From contig JAQNBH010000002.1 of NCBI GenBank assembly GCA_028752905.1, positions 19,314,430-19,378,429 of the forward strand: DNA of 64,000 nt, given 5' to 3'. Positions 49,892-60,706 of this stretch are shown here, piece by piece. How positions within the stretch are numbered: the stretch's first letter is position 1; each line of letters opens with the position of its first letter. The stretch is from Cladorhizidae sp. MBARI D1340-BT2 (taxonomy: Eukaryota; Porifera; Demospongiae; Poecilosclerida; Cladorhizidae). The notes beneath the pieces were generated by a model. It ran no database searches. It worked only from the letters and a program-made list of their open reading frames with translations, and had not been told where the DNA came from. The position numbers and the translations under genes were made by a program.

Positions 49892-52225
49892 ATGGAGACC
49901 AGAAGCAAAGCACCACAACAGGATAAACTAGAAGACTCCAGGTCCGTTGATTACAGTGACGCTACACATGAACCATCCAGTTGCTCAGATACGAGTCACA
50001 AGACCACACACCTCATGCACGTGCTTATCTAATAACAACAACATGAAGCACATACATGAGCTGAAGAAAGGGAGATGATCTGGCAAGAGCAACAGCTTGA
50101 AGCACAGAGAATGGCTGAAGAAAAGGAGATGTCCTGATGCAGAGAGGACATGTTCATGAAAATCTTTAATGACCTTAGCAAGGAGAAAGACAAACCCAAA
50201 CTGCAACCCCCCATGCTCCCCACTTCAAATCCAACCAAAGCTTAAGTGCTAGCCTGCAACAGTATGAGCAACATATGACACTCTATGAAGTTCCAGAGAA
50301 GCAGCGGTTCATGCACCTGTGCCCACTTATAGAAGGAGAAGCTTTGGCTGCATTCCTGGCTACACCCTTCACAGTGTCCCAGGATTTACAGTATTTAAAA
50401 CAAAGAGCTGCTCCACCAGACGTCTACCGACAGAGCCTCCTTCCAACCCAAGGAGACTGGTTTGCAACTTGCCAACCATTTGGATGAAACAGCAAAGAAG
50501 TATGCCACAGAATGTACTTCACAGGAGGCACTTTTCACCCGTGACCATTTCCTCGAGTTACTACCCACACACATCTCTATCAGCATCAGAGACAAAAAAA
50601 TAACCTCGGTCAGAGAGGCAGGAGGGCTTGTGGATGACTATATATGACAGAGAGGGCTGGACACTGCGGTCTTGTACTGTGGCAAGAAGTAGAGACAGCC
50701 TGAATATTTTAGAAGGCCCGACAAACCTGACCCACACAAGGACCAAAAGAGCACAGAGTGGGGAGGGAAGTTCATCCCACCCAACCCTCCACTCCAGGCA
50801 GATGAGGCTGGTAGGTGCCTGGGAAGTGTCACTGGTCATCCAAGCCAGAACAACAAGGGAGTGAGGGGCTACAATTGTAGTGCAAAGGGACAATGCAGCT
50901 CCAACTGCCCAAACCAGAAAGTGTTGCTATGCAAACCCACTGAGGGCACAGGCTTGGACCACACTGTATCCGGCACCATACATGGGACCCAAGCCATCAT
51001 CAAACTCGATTCCCAAGCTGCACACTCTCTTGTCGCAATGAACTCCACCGTGGCAGATGCTTGGAGGGGATGCATGATCCTACTGTCCTGGGTGAACCAC
51101 CAACAGAATTTGACTTGGCCAGAATACCATAGCAGGAGTCACAAGAGGCCTCACAACTTCAGTGGCTGACAACCTGGGTGCAGATGCGTAACTTGGGAGA
51201 GATGTACCATTCCTTAACTAACTGCTCAAACCTTTGGTGGAGGAGAAAGCTGCCCATGAGGCACCTGTGTCTGCAGTGCAAACCAGGGCAGCAGCCAAAG
51301 CACAATAGATCATACACGATGGAGAGGATAGAGAGACTCCTAGATCAGGAGCTTGCATCTCTGCTTGCCTCCTGACACAAACCACACAACAGGAGGAGGA
51401 GATAACCACTGCCGTATCAGAAGTGCTTGTCACTCCATAATTGGTGTTGACAATGATTTCTTTCTCTACACTGAACCTAAACTTAAATAAACCAGACAAC
51501 AGAATAGCAGGCTAGGCCACCTCTGGGGCTGTTACACTTCCTATGGACATTCCTTCTCCTCCTGAGCATGAAGTCTCCCACCGCAAACCAATCAAGCAGC
51601 ACTGAGCAATGATCAAAGGAGGGATGCCTCATTGCACAATGCATGGAAACAAGCAGAGGAGGACGACTCTCCATTCTTCCTGGAGATTGCACAGGCATAG
51701 TGCCGACCTGTTGGGCAATGATGTGCACCAACTTGTGCTACCAACCGACAGGAGACAGCAAGTTATAAGGCTGGCACACACAGTCCCCATGGAAGGCCAC
51801 CTGGGATTCAAAAGAACCAAGCAGAGGATTCTCAGACATTTCTACTGGCCCGGCGTGACGTCAAGAGTGCATGTGAAAGCTGTCCAGATTACCAAAAGGC
51901 AGCTCGTCGACATCACCATGTCGCTCCATTAGAGCGTATGCCGGTGATGACACAACCGATGGATAGGGTAGCAATCAATATTGTTGGACCTTTAACATGC
52001 ACCAAGTCAGGCAACAAATACCTCATCACCTTCATGGATTTTGGAAGTCGATACCTGATGCTGTAGTGACACAGAGTCTAATGAAGCAGCACTCAGAAGG
52101 CCCCTACAAATCTTAGGAAACTTGGTGGAGTGTAACATCCAGGTCACCAACACCGTGGAGTGCATAAGCAACATCAGAGATCAGATGCAACAACTGCCTG
52201 TGGGAAACCAGAAAGCTTCACAACT
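49892..52225 (+). pseudogene. Ty3/gypsy-like gag-pol remnant, copy 2
   Basis: Colinear with copy 1: a gag-like start METRSKAP at 49,892, LIEGEALAAFLATP near 50.33 kb, KLDSQAAHSLV near 51.0 kb, LRHFYWPG near 51.84 kb and NIVGPL near 51.98 kb. It shares the missing reverse transcriptase and the same 3' truncation, so it is a passive copy made by the 8-kb duplication and not a second insertion. It has its own extra stops and small deletions. Confidence 0.8.
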
Positions 52226-52726
52226 TGGATTTTAGCTGGGATATAAACATTGTTCTTTTGTCTCCCATTTTAAAATAGGAATATTGTTTTGCTGCACAAG
52301 TTGTTTATTGAAGTGTGTGGACACGACTACCACATAGTGATTCAAATTCAGGAGGTTAGGGACTGAATGCTCTTCCATTATTGGGCACAGTGTGGGCAGG
52401 TCTTTAGAGACTAGCAGGTATCTGTACACATACCAGACAGCAAGCAAGTCTGACAAAGTTGGTCATGGATCCTAGTATACTTCCTTAGCTCAACAGAAGT
52501 TCTGTGGATTCAACAAATAATCACTCACTCACTATACACACAATCAAGCCAACCATCTGCTTATAGGACCACAAATCACATGCATGCATACACAATACAT
52601 GCAAGTAATCACCCACACCATGCATGTAGGAGGTCTAGAAATGCAATCACTCATGTGTGGACACACACACACACACACACACTGGAGTAATACACCAACC
52701 AGTAGATATTGCATCAGCAGACTCAC

Positions 52727-52809
52727 CACTTGATCTGATGTCTCAGTCCCAGAAGCTGCACATGAGTCCAGTGCTTGCTTGTCTCCAGTCCAAGGCTGAT
52801 TGTTGGAAC
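52727..52809 (-). CDS. Linker exon E (83 nt)
   Basis: The acceptor TTGACCAG precedes 52,809 and the donor GTG|GTGAGT follows 52,727. Phase 1 to 0. It encodes SNNQPWTGDKQALDSCAA, then SGTETSDQV. Confidence 0.75.
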
Positions 52810-54247
52810 CTGGTCAAGACATGCACACACATTGTGGTGATACATGCACTCTAGCAATTCACCTCCTACACATGCACCACGTTAAGGTGTCTGACCGCAG
52901 GAAATGTTGGCCAGGGGTTAGCCATCAAGTGGGAGGGGTGGGAATGACTGTAGTGACCACAGAGCTGAGGTCTCTAGTATTCTCTCCGCAAGACCAATTG
53001 ATTTGGGTTTTTATATCTTCACTGATATACTTTGTTTCAAGTTTGAGCTCATTATCATTCTTGAATTTATGCTGCCATTTCATTATGAGAAATGGACAAG
53101 AAGAAGCATGACTAACAAGGTTTCTCTTAGAAGTGCATTGACGACAAATTTTTTCTTGGTAAATAATTTTTATATCATTTGAAAGCTCTATATTTTCTCT
53201 ATGGTATGAAAGACCATTTTTTTCAATTCATCCCTTTTCTCATGAGGTGAGGCCAGTGAGTGTGCACTATCTTCACATGCTTGTATTGAAAAAGGCTTAG
53301 CAAATTCACTGTATCCATGGTTACTCTGCTTGCACCATAATTGGCAAGTGTTGAAAACCAACACTTACGTGTATATGACTTCTAAGTTCTTTTAATGACC
53401 TTAATGCTATTTACACTTGATTGATGAAAACACCACTATGCCTCTATCATTACAGAGCACTCAGAACAGGCTCTATTTAGATACCTAAATTATTGGAAAT
53501 GGATGAAGCATTAAAAAGAGTTGTGGTGTTTTTTAGAAGAAAATCCACAAAAAGGTTTGGTCCTCCTTAAATATATCTAAAATGGCAAAGGTTCATGCAG
53601 TTGTCTACATGAGTAGTCTACTGTGCTCATAATACTTGTCTGATTTTGAAATAAAACATCGAGAGAATACAATTTCAAGTTGATTAGTGAGGAAGTTATT
53701 ATAAACATCTTTGTACTAGTCTCTGTCTGTGAATCTCTTATGGCCCATCAGGTTTGCTGAACCTCATAGAAACTGCCTGGAGTCAATCACTAATGGCTTA
53801 GACAATCGTGGCTAGCCACAGGTCACTATGGCAATGGCCAGCTAGTAACACGTCATGTTTCTCCACATAGAGACATGTGGCTGTGGCAACCAGGAATATT
53901 ACCTTCCATAGTGACCTCATGACAACAGAGGCAATTTGGGTTAGCCAACACTACCTTCAAGCTGGCACTATTGAGTTGTGAGTATCTGAGGCTGGAACCA
54001 GCAAGAAGTGTATGAGCTACACCACTAGATGCAAGCTGCTTGTTACTTCTTTAACTGCTATGCAGGAACACCAACTATGTGCTACAGTGCCAAGTTATAT
54101 GTGGGTGTGACCTAAGCTCAGGTGTGACTAGGATCCCAGCAAATAGGGTACATATTGAGACACAAGTAGGTGGGTGGAGTCACAACTAGACAATGTACAC
54201 ACCTTCCTCCCTCCCTCCCATGAGGACACTTTCCTCGTCTCCCTTAC

Positions 54248-54289
54248 TTGTGCTGTCTTTGCTGGTCTTCTCCTCAGATTTCTTCAACT
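54248..54289 (-). CDS. Micro-exon E (42 nt)
   Basis: The acceptor ATGTGTGCAG precedes 54,289 and the donor CACAA|GTAAGG follows 54,248. Phase 1 to 1. It encodes ELKKSEEKTSKDST. Confidence 0.65.
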
Positions 54290-55171
54290 CTGCACACATA
54301 TACATATAGTTCAATTACCTATTGTGCATGTTGGTGGGTGGAGTCTCAGTTACACACATGCACAGGTATTTACGTTGCTAACAGAAGAGGTTGGAGGGGA
54401 GAACAATAGGTTGGATAAATGGGAGGAGTTTGGAGATAAATAGAGTGTCTGCTAAACTATAAGGGGCAGGCCTGTGGCAAGCATGAGGCAAATTATATTT
54501 TAATTGACATCATGTAGCTCTACATTCTCACAAAAGAATGGATGGCTATCTCTGTAAAATGAAGTAATGATGACAGATCTCTGGTCACCCTTGGCTACCC
54601 ACAGAAAGCATGATTTAGAGGACCATTAAAACAATCTTCAGAATGCCCTAGCCTCGGCTGTTTCTATGATCTGGCTGTGCCCCTGTGGAATGTAGACCTC
54701 CTTCTGTGTGACCAATATATGGGGGAGGACAGTCCCACTAGGCTCCTTATGAATGAACTTATCTATGGAGGAGGAGAGTACCACAAAGCTGATTCTCTGG
54801 CATAAAAATTGTTAATGTTTGTCCAGTCAGCATCTTCAAACTTGCATTAGTTACACACATGATTACACGATATAATTTCACACAATCTAAAAAAATACCA
54901 GAAAAGTTGAGGCAAATCAGACCAATGACATTTGAGCAGACACTTTTTCCATGTGTATGCATGCATATAAGAGGGTGTGGCTAGTGGGACAGGTGTGGGT
55001 GGGGTCATGTTCCCTCAAAACTATTTCTTTATATAGGTCATTCTGAGATCACTTCTGCAGATATAGATAGAGGAGACCAACATTCTGGGATGCACAAAAC
55101 ACTGGGTTTTGAAAAGAGGATTTAACATAACAGTTTGTTAATGCATGGTCCTAGTTAATATAGTAACTTTG

Positions 55172-55200
55172 ATGTTATAATAACCTCCAGCCTCACATGT
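55172..55200 (+). repeat. Single satellite-like unit beside ankyrin exon E, shortened
   Basis: ATGTTATAATAACCTCCAG, then CCTCACATGT, joined directly to CACTTCTCTAATCATGACC. The GGTGTGTGCT part of the unit is deleted. It ends 33 bp from the 5' splice site of exon E. Confidence 0.8.
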
Positions 55201-55232
55201 CACTTCTCTAATCATGACCATCTCTATCTTAC

Positions 55233-55965
55233 CCTTTAGAGCAGCAGAGTGAATGCCTTTCATAAGAGGATCATGGAGTTGGAAAGTAGTGAAGAACTGC
55301 AGAATTTCCAATTGACCCTTGCTAGAAGCAATATGTATTGGAGTTTGTTCGTCTTTATCTTGAGACAGTGCATCGCAGCCATGCTCTTCCACAAGATACT
55401 TGACGACTTCAAAATGCTCATGTGTCTCATTCCCTCCACTCATACTGCTAGGGTCAGTCCTAACCTCACAAGCATAGTGCAATGGAGTACGCCCTTTGAC
55501 ATCAGCACTCAGAGCTCCAAGCTGCCGCTCCTCCAAGAGGTATCGTACCAGCTCCAGATGTCCACACCCAGCAGCTAGGTGAAGAACTGTACTGCCATCT
55601 GTAGTAGCAAGTGTTGGGTCATAGTTCAAATCCTCCAGGAAAAACTTCACCACAGACATGTGTCCCCCGAGAGCTGCACAGTGCAAGGCATTGTAGCCAT
55701 CTTCATCTCTGTCCAGAGGATTATATCCTTCATTTTTGATGGCATCCTTTATTCCTGGAAGGTCTCCTTCACGTGCCTTATTGTGAGACATGCCATCAGT
55801 CAGAAAGCGAGTTTTTTCGTCGATATCTGCGACAAATACTTGTTGGAGGTTTGTGTGGTGACATGTCGGAGGAGGAACAGAATGGGAAGAATGCTGTGCT
55901 GTGGTGGACCCACAGACATCAGTACAGGGTGGAGAGCAGGACAGACGGTCAACAAAATGTTCAGT
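55233..55965 (-). CDS. Ankyrin exon E (module 1)
   Basis: 733 nt, phase 0 to 1. The acceptor TTCTGTGACAG precedes 55,965 and the donor GG|GTAAGA follows 55,233. About 244 residues. The first 58 residues differ from the other modules (TEHFVDRLSCSPPCTDVCGS, later QQVFVADIDEKTRFLTDG) and replace their shared leader. Then come the degenerate repeat (NKAREGDLPGIKDAIK) and four ankyrin repeats, including TPLHYACE and TPIHIASSKGQ. First ankyrin block after the N-terminal domain in the model. Confidence 0.85.
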
Positions 55966-56100
55966 CTGTCACAGAACATCAACATAAAGCTTATAATTAA
56001 ATTACAGCAGGTAATGCAGACACTCATAACCTTATGGCATTAGAGACAATCATGTATCTGTACAGTCACACAGCAAGTTAGTATGACAAAGTTTGTCGTG

Positions 56101-56486
56101 TATCTAACAATACTTGATTTAAACATTTCAACCAACTCATTTCAACCAACTCACTGCTCACACAAATAAGCCAACCATCTACTTATAGAGAAACCACAAA
56201 CACTTCAAAGAAGAAACTCTGTGGGTTTGTCCTTCCCTTTGGAACTCAGTTTGATTCAAGGCAGAATCTTTTTATTAACTTTTTTCCAATCTTTTTTTAT
56301 TCCATTCACTTGATACTCAAGGTCCCCAGTTTGACTCAGTAGAATCATTAACTTTTTATATCAACAATGGATAATTCTGTGGCACAGTTCCAACAAAAAT
56401 AAATTAAAAAACAGTAGTACAAACTATAGCTAAGCATGTCTGATATATATATATCATATATATACATGTCTACCTGATACTTAAAA
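56101..56486. other. Intronic DNA without recognised feature
   Basis: AT-rich DNA between segmental unit 3 and the foldback element, with a short TATATATA stretch near 56,445. No gene was seen. Confidence 0.5.
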
Positions 56487-57227
56487 GGGGGGACTATACC
56501 TGAAACTGGGGGGGGGGAAACGTCTTTGATTTAGACTGCCCATAACTTTTTTTTTATAATTACTCTGTCCAAATAATATTATGCTCATATTGTTCCTTGA
56601 TCTATGTGCTTTCCTATGATATAAAAGATTAGTCTATAGGCATATTTTCTCAGCAGATATATGCAGAAATATCAAGGCATTCCCAAAAACTAAAACACTT
56701 CTGCCCCAACACTTCCCCCTCACACATACTTACAAACCAAAAGCTGTAAATTGTTCTGTGGTTTGCCTAAGCTAATAGCTATTATATGGGCGAGACATTT
56801 TTTTTTTTACTTGATGGGTTGTCAGAGTTATGATGATTAGAAGAGGTGATCTTTGCAGATTTATCGTTAAGATCGGCGTATTCACTAATACGGCAGGATG
56901 CCCCACTCCCCCAGTTTAGTTATTGCATTTTTGTCTCGCCCATATAATAGCATTAGCTTAGGCAAACCACAGACCAATTTACAGCTTTTGGTTTGTAAGT
57001 ATGGGGTGTTGGGGCAGAAGTGTTTAGTTTTTTGGAATGCCTTGATATTTCTGCATGTATCTTCTGAGAAAATATGCCTATAGACTAATCTTTGATATCA
57101 TCGGAAAGCACATAGATCAAGGAACAATATGAGCATAATATTATTTGGACAGAGTAATTATAAAAAAAAGTTATGGGCAGTCTAAATCATCAGCCGTTTT
57201 CCCCCCAGTTTCAGGTATAGTCCCCCC
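56487..57227. mobile_element. Foldback (long inverted repeat) element, 741 bp
   Basis: Left arm 56,487-56,796 and right arm about 56,933-57,227 are reverse complements with few differences; the spacer is about 136 bp. The ends are GGGGGGACTATACCTGAAAC and its complement. Internal matched motifs include GCCTAAGCTAATAGC and GGAACAATATGAGCATAATA (the latter as read in the right arm). No coding frame spans it. No clear target duplication was seen. Probably a foldback or MITE-type element able to form a long hairpin. Confidence 0.85.
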
Positions 57228-57306
57228 GAACTCTTTAGGGCCGATAATTGAAATAACGCCGCGAAAGTGTCTGCCGGAATTAATTGAGTAATTCGTTTTA
57301 TTAGCC

Positions 57307-58052
57307 TGAGAGAAAAACACCTTGGGCTCTTGAAGTCATGGGACAGCTTCTTCACTTCAGGACTCAACCAGGTTAGCGTGTTGATAGCTTACATGGCCCT
57401 TGAAGTCATGGCACAGCTTCTTCGCTTCAGGGCTCAACTAGGTTAGCGCTTACCTGGCTACTTCTAAACAAAGCACACTAAGTTTGTTTTGCTTTTAGCG
57501 ATCTCTGCGGTCTGTTGGCTTCGTACTATAGAGCTGCCATTATGCCATGGTAGTAGTTTCATCCACGTAAATAGTTTCAAAAAGGTAAGCTAGATAATTG
57601 ATTGAGTATATAATTAGTAGTAATTAGTTTTAGTCGCGTGAGAGAAAAACACCGTGGGCACTTGAAGTCATGGGACAACTTCTTCGCTTCAGGACTCAAC
57701 CAGGTTAGCGTGTTGATAGCTTACATGGCCCTTGAAGTCATGGGACAGCTTCTTCGCTTCTGGGCTCAACTAGGTTAGCGTGTAGCTAGTTTACCTGGCT
57801 ACTTCTAAAGAAAGCACACTATGTTTGATTTGCTTTTAGCGATCTCTGTCGTCTGTCGGCTTCGAAATCTTCTTACTATAGAGCTGCCATGATGCCATGC
57901 TACGTAGTTTCATCCACACAATTGAAGTCAAGGGACAGCTTCTTCGCTTCAGGACTCAACCAGGTTAGCGTGTTGCTAGCTTACCTGGCCCTTGAAGTCA
58001 TGGGACAGCTTCTTCGCTTCTGGGCTCAACTAGGTTAGCGTGTAGCTAGTTT
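57307..58052. repeat. 332-bp tandem repeat, two full copies and part of a third
   Basis: TGAGAGAAAAACACC occurs at 57,307 and 57,639 (period 332). Each unit contains two related sub-blocks built on CTTGAAGTCATGGGACAGC and CTCAACYAGGTTAGCG. The third copy starts near 57,920, is interrupted at 58,052 by the Merlin element and resumes at 59,546-59,690. No gene was seen. Confidence 0.85.
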
Positions 58053-59545
58053 GGATCATGTAAAGAGTAAGACTCCGGAAGTCGAAAAATCAGTGCGCGT
58101 CAATTAATTTTCGCGGTATTTTTTTTTTAACCACTTTCTCCGCTTATCTTAAACGCGCGCGCTATGTACAGAGCGAGATGGCGGGAAGTCATTGGATAGG
58201 AGCAAATCTCTTTTGGCAAGTACTGTTACTTGTGGAATGTAAGGGAGAAAATATCTAAAAAGTAATAATAATATGATGATTATTGATAATAATATTATGA
58301 TGAACATGTTTGGTGTTGTTACTTGGTGTACAGTTGCAATGTAACTATGGTTAGATCCAGCCTGAAAGATGGGTTTGCCCTGCGTGTTAAACCGTAAAGT
58401 CGATTCGTCATGGTTTGTATGTCTATGTAAATATTTTTAGATTTATTGAAGGGAGCTTCTTCATGCTTAGTCTGCAAACTTGGCTCCTTTTGTAGAGAGT
58501 ACGCTGCTGCAAGTGAAGAAGGTGCAGTCGACCAACTGCAATTAATGTGTACCAGTGTTTGCAGGAAGTTTGCTCAACAGCCCTTAGCTGTCCAATAATC
58601 TTAGGTGGGCCTGGAGTCATCATGAGTCCCAATTCAGTGTGTTGTCACATAAACAGTACATTCTTGTGGCCATAGCATCATTATCAGAATAGCATCATTA
58701 TAGAATCATTATTATAATTATTGTGGATACAGCATCATTGGGACTCGGCCACCATCCGGGTGTTTGGATTGGCGGACACCAGTCATACTCCTGCACTGGG
58801 TATGCTGTAAGCAATCACAATTCCACTCCATTCTATGTAGTTGTTCAACACAAATTTTCAGGTTACATGCAAATAGTTCCCCGTAGAGACGCTGCAACAT
58901 TACTCCCTATCATACGGTCTCATGTTGCGATAATCCATTCGGATCAGTGGGCTGCTTACAGACAGGTTGCTTCTCTGCCTGAAGTTGTTGCTCATCGGAC
59001 TGTTAACCATTCAATAGAGTTCCTAAATCTAGTCACAGGTGTGCACACAAAATGTTTAATCGTACTGGAATAGAGTGAGTTATACCACAAGATATACACA
59101 GTATGTTAGATAAATTGATTTTAGCAGGCGAGGATAAAGTTTAAAAGGATGAAGGGGGTTCGTCGTGATCAACTTCCTTCATACCTCGATGACTTTATGT
59201 GGAGGGAGAGGAATGCCGGCACGACTGCTGATGCTTTTCAAAACACATGATGCTGCATTTGTTGTTTTATGAAGTTCTTTGAAGTAGTGTTGATACGAAG
59301 TTGTGTTACTTTTTTTTGGTTTTTTTTTTTTATGCTGCATTTGTTGTTTTATGAAGTTGTGTTAATATGAAGTTGTATTACTTGTGTTAGTAGTCCTGAG
59401 ATAGCTGTTATTTACTTTGAGTATCCGCCTTCTGAAAGCTCAGTGATTTTAGCGCGCGCGTGCATTTAAGATAAGCAGATACCGCGAAAAATAATTGACA
59501 CGCACTGATTTTTTGACTTCCGGAGTCTTACTCTTTACATGATCC
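58053..59545 (+). mobile_element. Merlin-type DNA transposon, 1,493 bp
   Basis: Terminal inverted repeats of about 90-110 bp start GGATCATGTAAAGAGTAAGA (58,053 on, and 59,545 backwards). The flanks are a perfect 8-bp target duplication GCTAGTTT at 58,045-58,052 and 59,546-59,553. An uninterrupted relative of the target, AGCTAGTTTACCTGGC, is present at about 57,784-57,799. Merlin elements are the eukaryotic relatives of IS1016/IS1595 and make 8-9-bp duplications, which fits. It encodes a broken ISXO2-like transposase. Confidence 0.92.
58550..59250 (+). pseudogene. Merlin (ISXO2/IS1595-like DDE) transposase, degenerate
   Basis: Plus strand. A first piece near 58,560-58,620 reads CSTALSCPIILGGPGVI, after which the first catalytic aspartate region is not recognisable. 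The main frame 58,723-59,073 has YMQIVPRRDAATLLPIIRSH, HSDQWAAYR with the second catalytic D, TVNHS and GVHT. A frameshift then occurs before YWNR. A likely 53-nt intron (GTGAGT at 59,075 to TTAGCAG at 59,127) follows, and the C-terminal exon reads ARIKFKRMKGV, then PSYLDDFMWRER, ending in TGA at 59,248-59,250. Damage is limited, so this copy inserted fairly recently, but it is not intact. Confidence 0.88.
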
Positions 59546-59924
59546 GCTAGTTTACCTGGCTACTTCTAAAGAAAGCACACTATGTTTGTTTTGCTTTTAG
59601 CGATGTCTGTCGGCTTCGAGATCTTCTTACTATAGAGCTGCCATTATGCCATGCTACGTAGTTTCATGACGCAAATAGTTCCAAAAAAGTAAGAGTGAAG
59701 CTTACCTCCGATCAGTATTTTTGTTGTCAGTACTCTGTTCACATTCAAAGGAAAGGACATGATGTTACCAATATTTTCAGGACAAGACACATGGATATAA
59801 GACACATGGATATACTGATAAGTTGCTGAGATATTGAATGTCAATAATATATTGTTTTGCTAGGTAGAAGTAAGTTGAGCATGAAACATAATCATATATA
59901 TAGCTAGCTATTATTATTGAATGT

Positions 59925-60706
59925 GAGAAATAGTGTGCCAGCTTGTAGCAGTCCTCTATTAGGCATAGATGTGTCTTCCCAGGACAGGCATTGCATACCC
60001 ATATGCTCTGTCGGGAGGGCACACGTGTTTTTTTGTTTTTTTTGGCACTAGATGTATCTCCTAGATATATCGCCTCTTGCAGGAAAGTGGTCTAGGCGAG
60101 GAAGTGTTGGTGGTAATAGTTCTGTGGCAGAGCTACTTGGCCTCTGAGAAGAGAGCAGTGGCTGGTTGGTCGACTGAGAGAGTGGTTGTGGTGGATTTGG
60201 TGGCAAGGGTAGGGTTTGTTGAGATATGTGTTGTGGTTGAGGTGTGTTGGTTGACGACTGAGATGGTTGTATAGTTGGTGCTATAAGTACATGTATAGCA
60301 CTGCTGAAGAACATCTATAGTGTATTGACATTGTTATGTATTGTCATGGTTATGTTACATGTTTGTTGTTGTTGTTTCACCCACCTGTAGCAAATGTAAA
60401 TCCTGGACTGAGCTGTGTACCAGTATCATTCTGACCTATAGCTGGTGGAGGTGAAGCTGACTCCTCTGAAAATATTTATTTTTGTAAATATAATCATTGA
60501 ACAATTCATCATAAAGAAACCATTGATGTTGGGGTGAAGTTCTGAATCACTTGCTGGAGGAGGTTATACAAGATTTAAAAAACATTACCATTGTCTTCCA
60601 TAACTTCAAGGTCATCATCACTTCCTTCTGCTATGTATTCAAGGATGCTGTTGTCATAACCAGAAAAAAAGTCTACAACACACTCTAGAGAAAATCTTTT
60701 TGCCAT
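59925..60706 (-). pseudogene. piggyBac-derived gene with the catalytic core deleted
   Basis: Exon 1, 60,589-60,706, starts with ATG and reads MAKRFSLECVVDFFSGYDNS, then an acidic SDDDLEVMED; donor GTAATG. Exon 2, 60,385-60,465 (81 nt, phase 1 to 1), has EESASPPPAIGQND; donor GTGGGT. Exon 3 starts at 60,280 and is rich in P, Q and S, ending FPARGDISRRYI and a stop at 60,048-60,050. Just beyond, in another frame, is VCNACPGKTHLCLIEDC with KLAHYF (about 59,925-60,022), which resembles the cysteine-rich ribbon at the C-terminus of piggyBac transposases. The DDD catalytic domain is absent. It is either a deletion derivative, or a short expressed protein using the first stop. Family call is from memory. 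Confidence 0.5.

Larger units (their letters stand above)
44248..52230. repeat. Segmental duplication unit 2 (about 8.0 kb)
   Basis: Colinear with unit 1 from TTTTAGCTGAGATATAA to the same gypsy 3' break point. It carries linker D, micro-exon D, ankyrin exon D and gypsy copy 2. Closest to unit 1 (same gypsy insert, same seven-repeat ankyrin exon). Confidence 0.9.
52231..56100. repeat. Segmental duplication unit 3 (partial)
   Basis: Colinear with units 1 and 2 from TTTTAGCTGGGATATAA to just beyond ankyrin exon E. It lacks the gypsy element and the rest of the unit; the following intron DNA is unrelated. This suggests it branched before the gypsy insertion. Confidence 0.8.

Noticed and set aside
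41872..52225. Two independent gypsy insertions
   Set aside because: Both copies share the same deletion, 3' end and flanking unit sequence, so they derive from one insertion duplicated with the 8-kb unit.
56487..57227. piggyBac or hAT identity for the foldback element
   Set aside because: No TTAA or 8-bp duplication was found at its ends; classification was left open.
58723..59073. Bacterial IS1595 insertion or contamination
   Set aside because: The transposase has a eukaryotic-type intron and long terminal repeats, and it sits in a host repeat with an 8-bp duplication, so it is a Merlin element.
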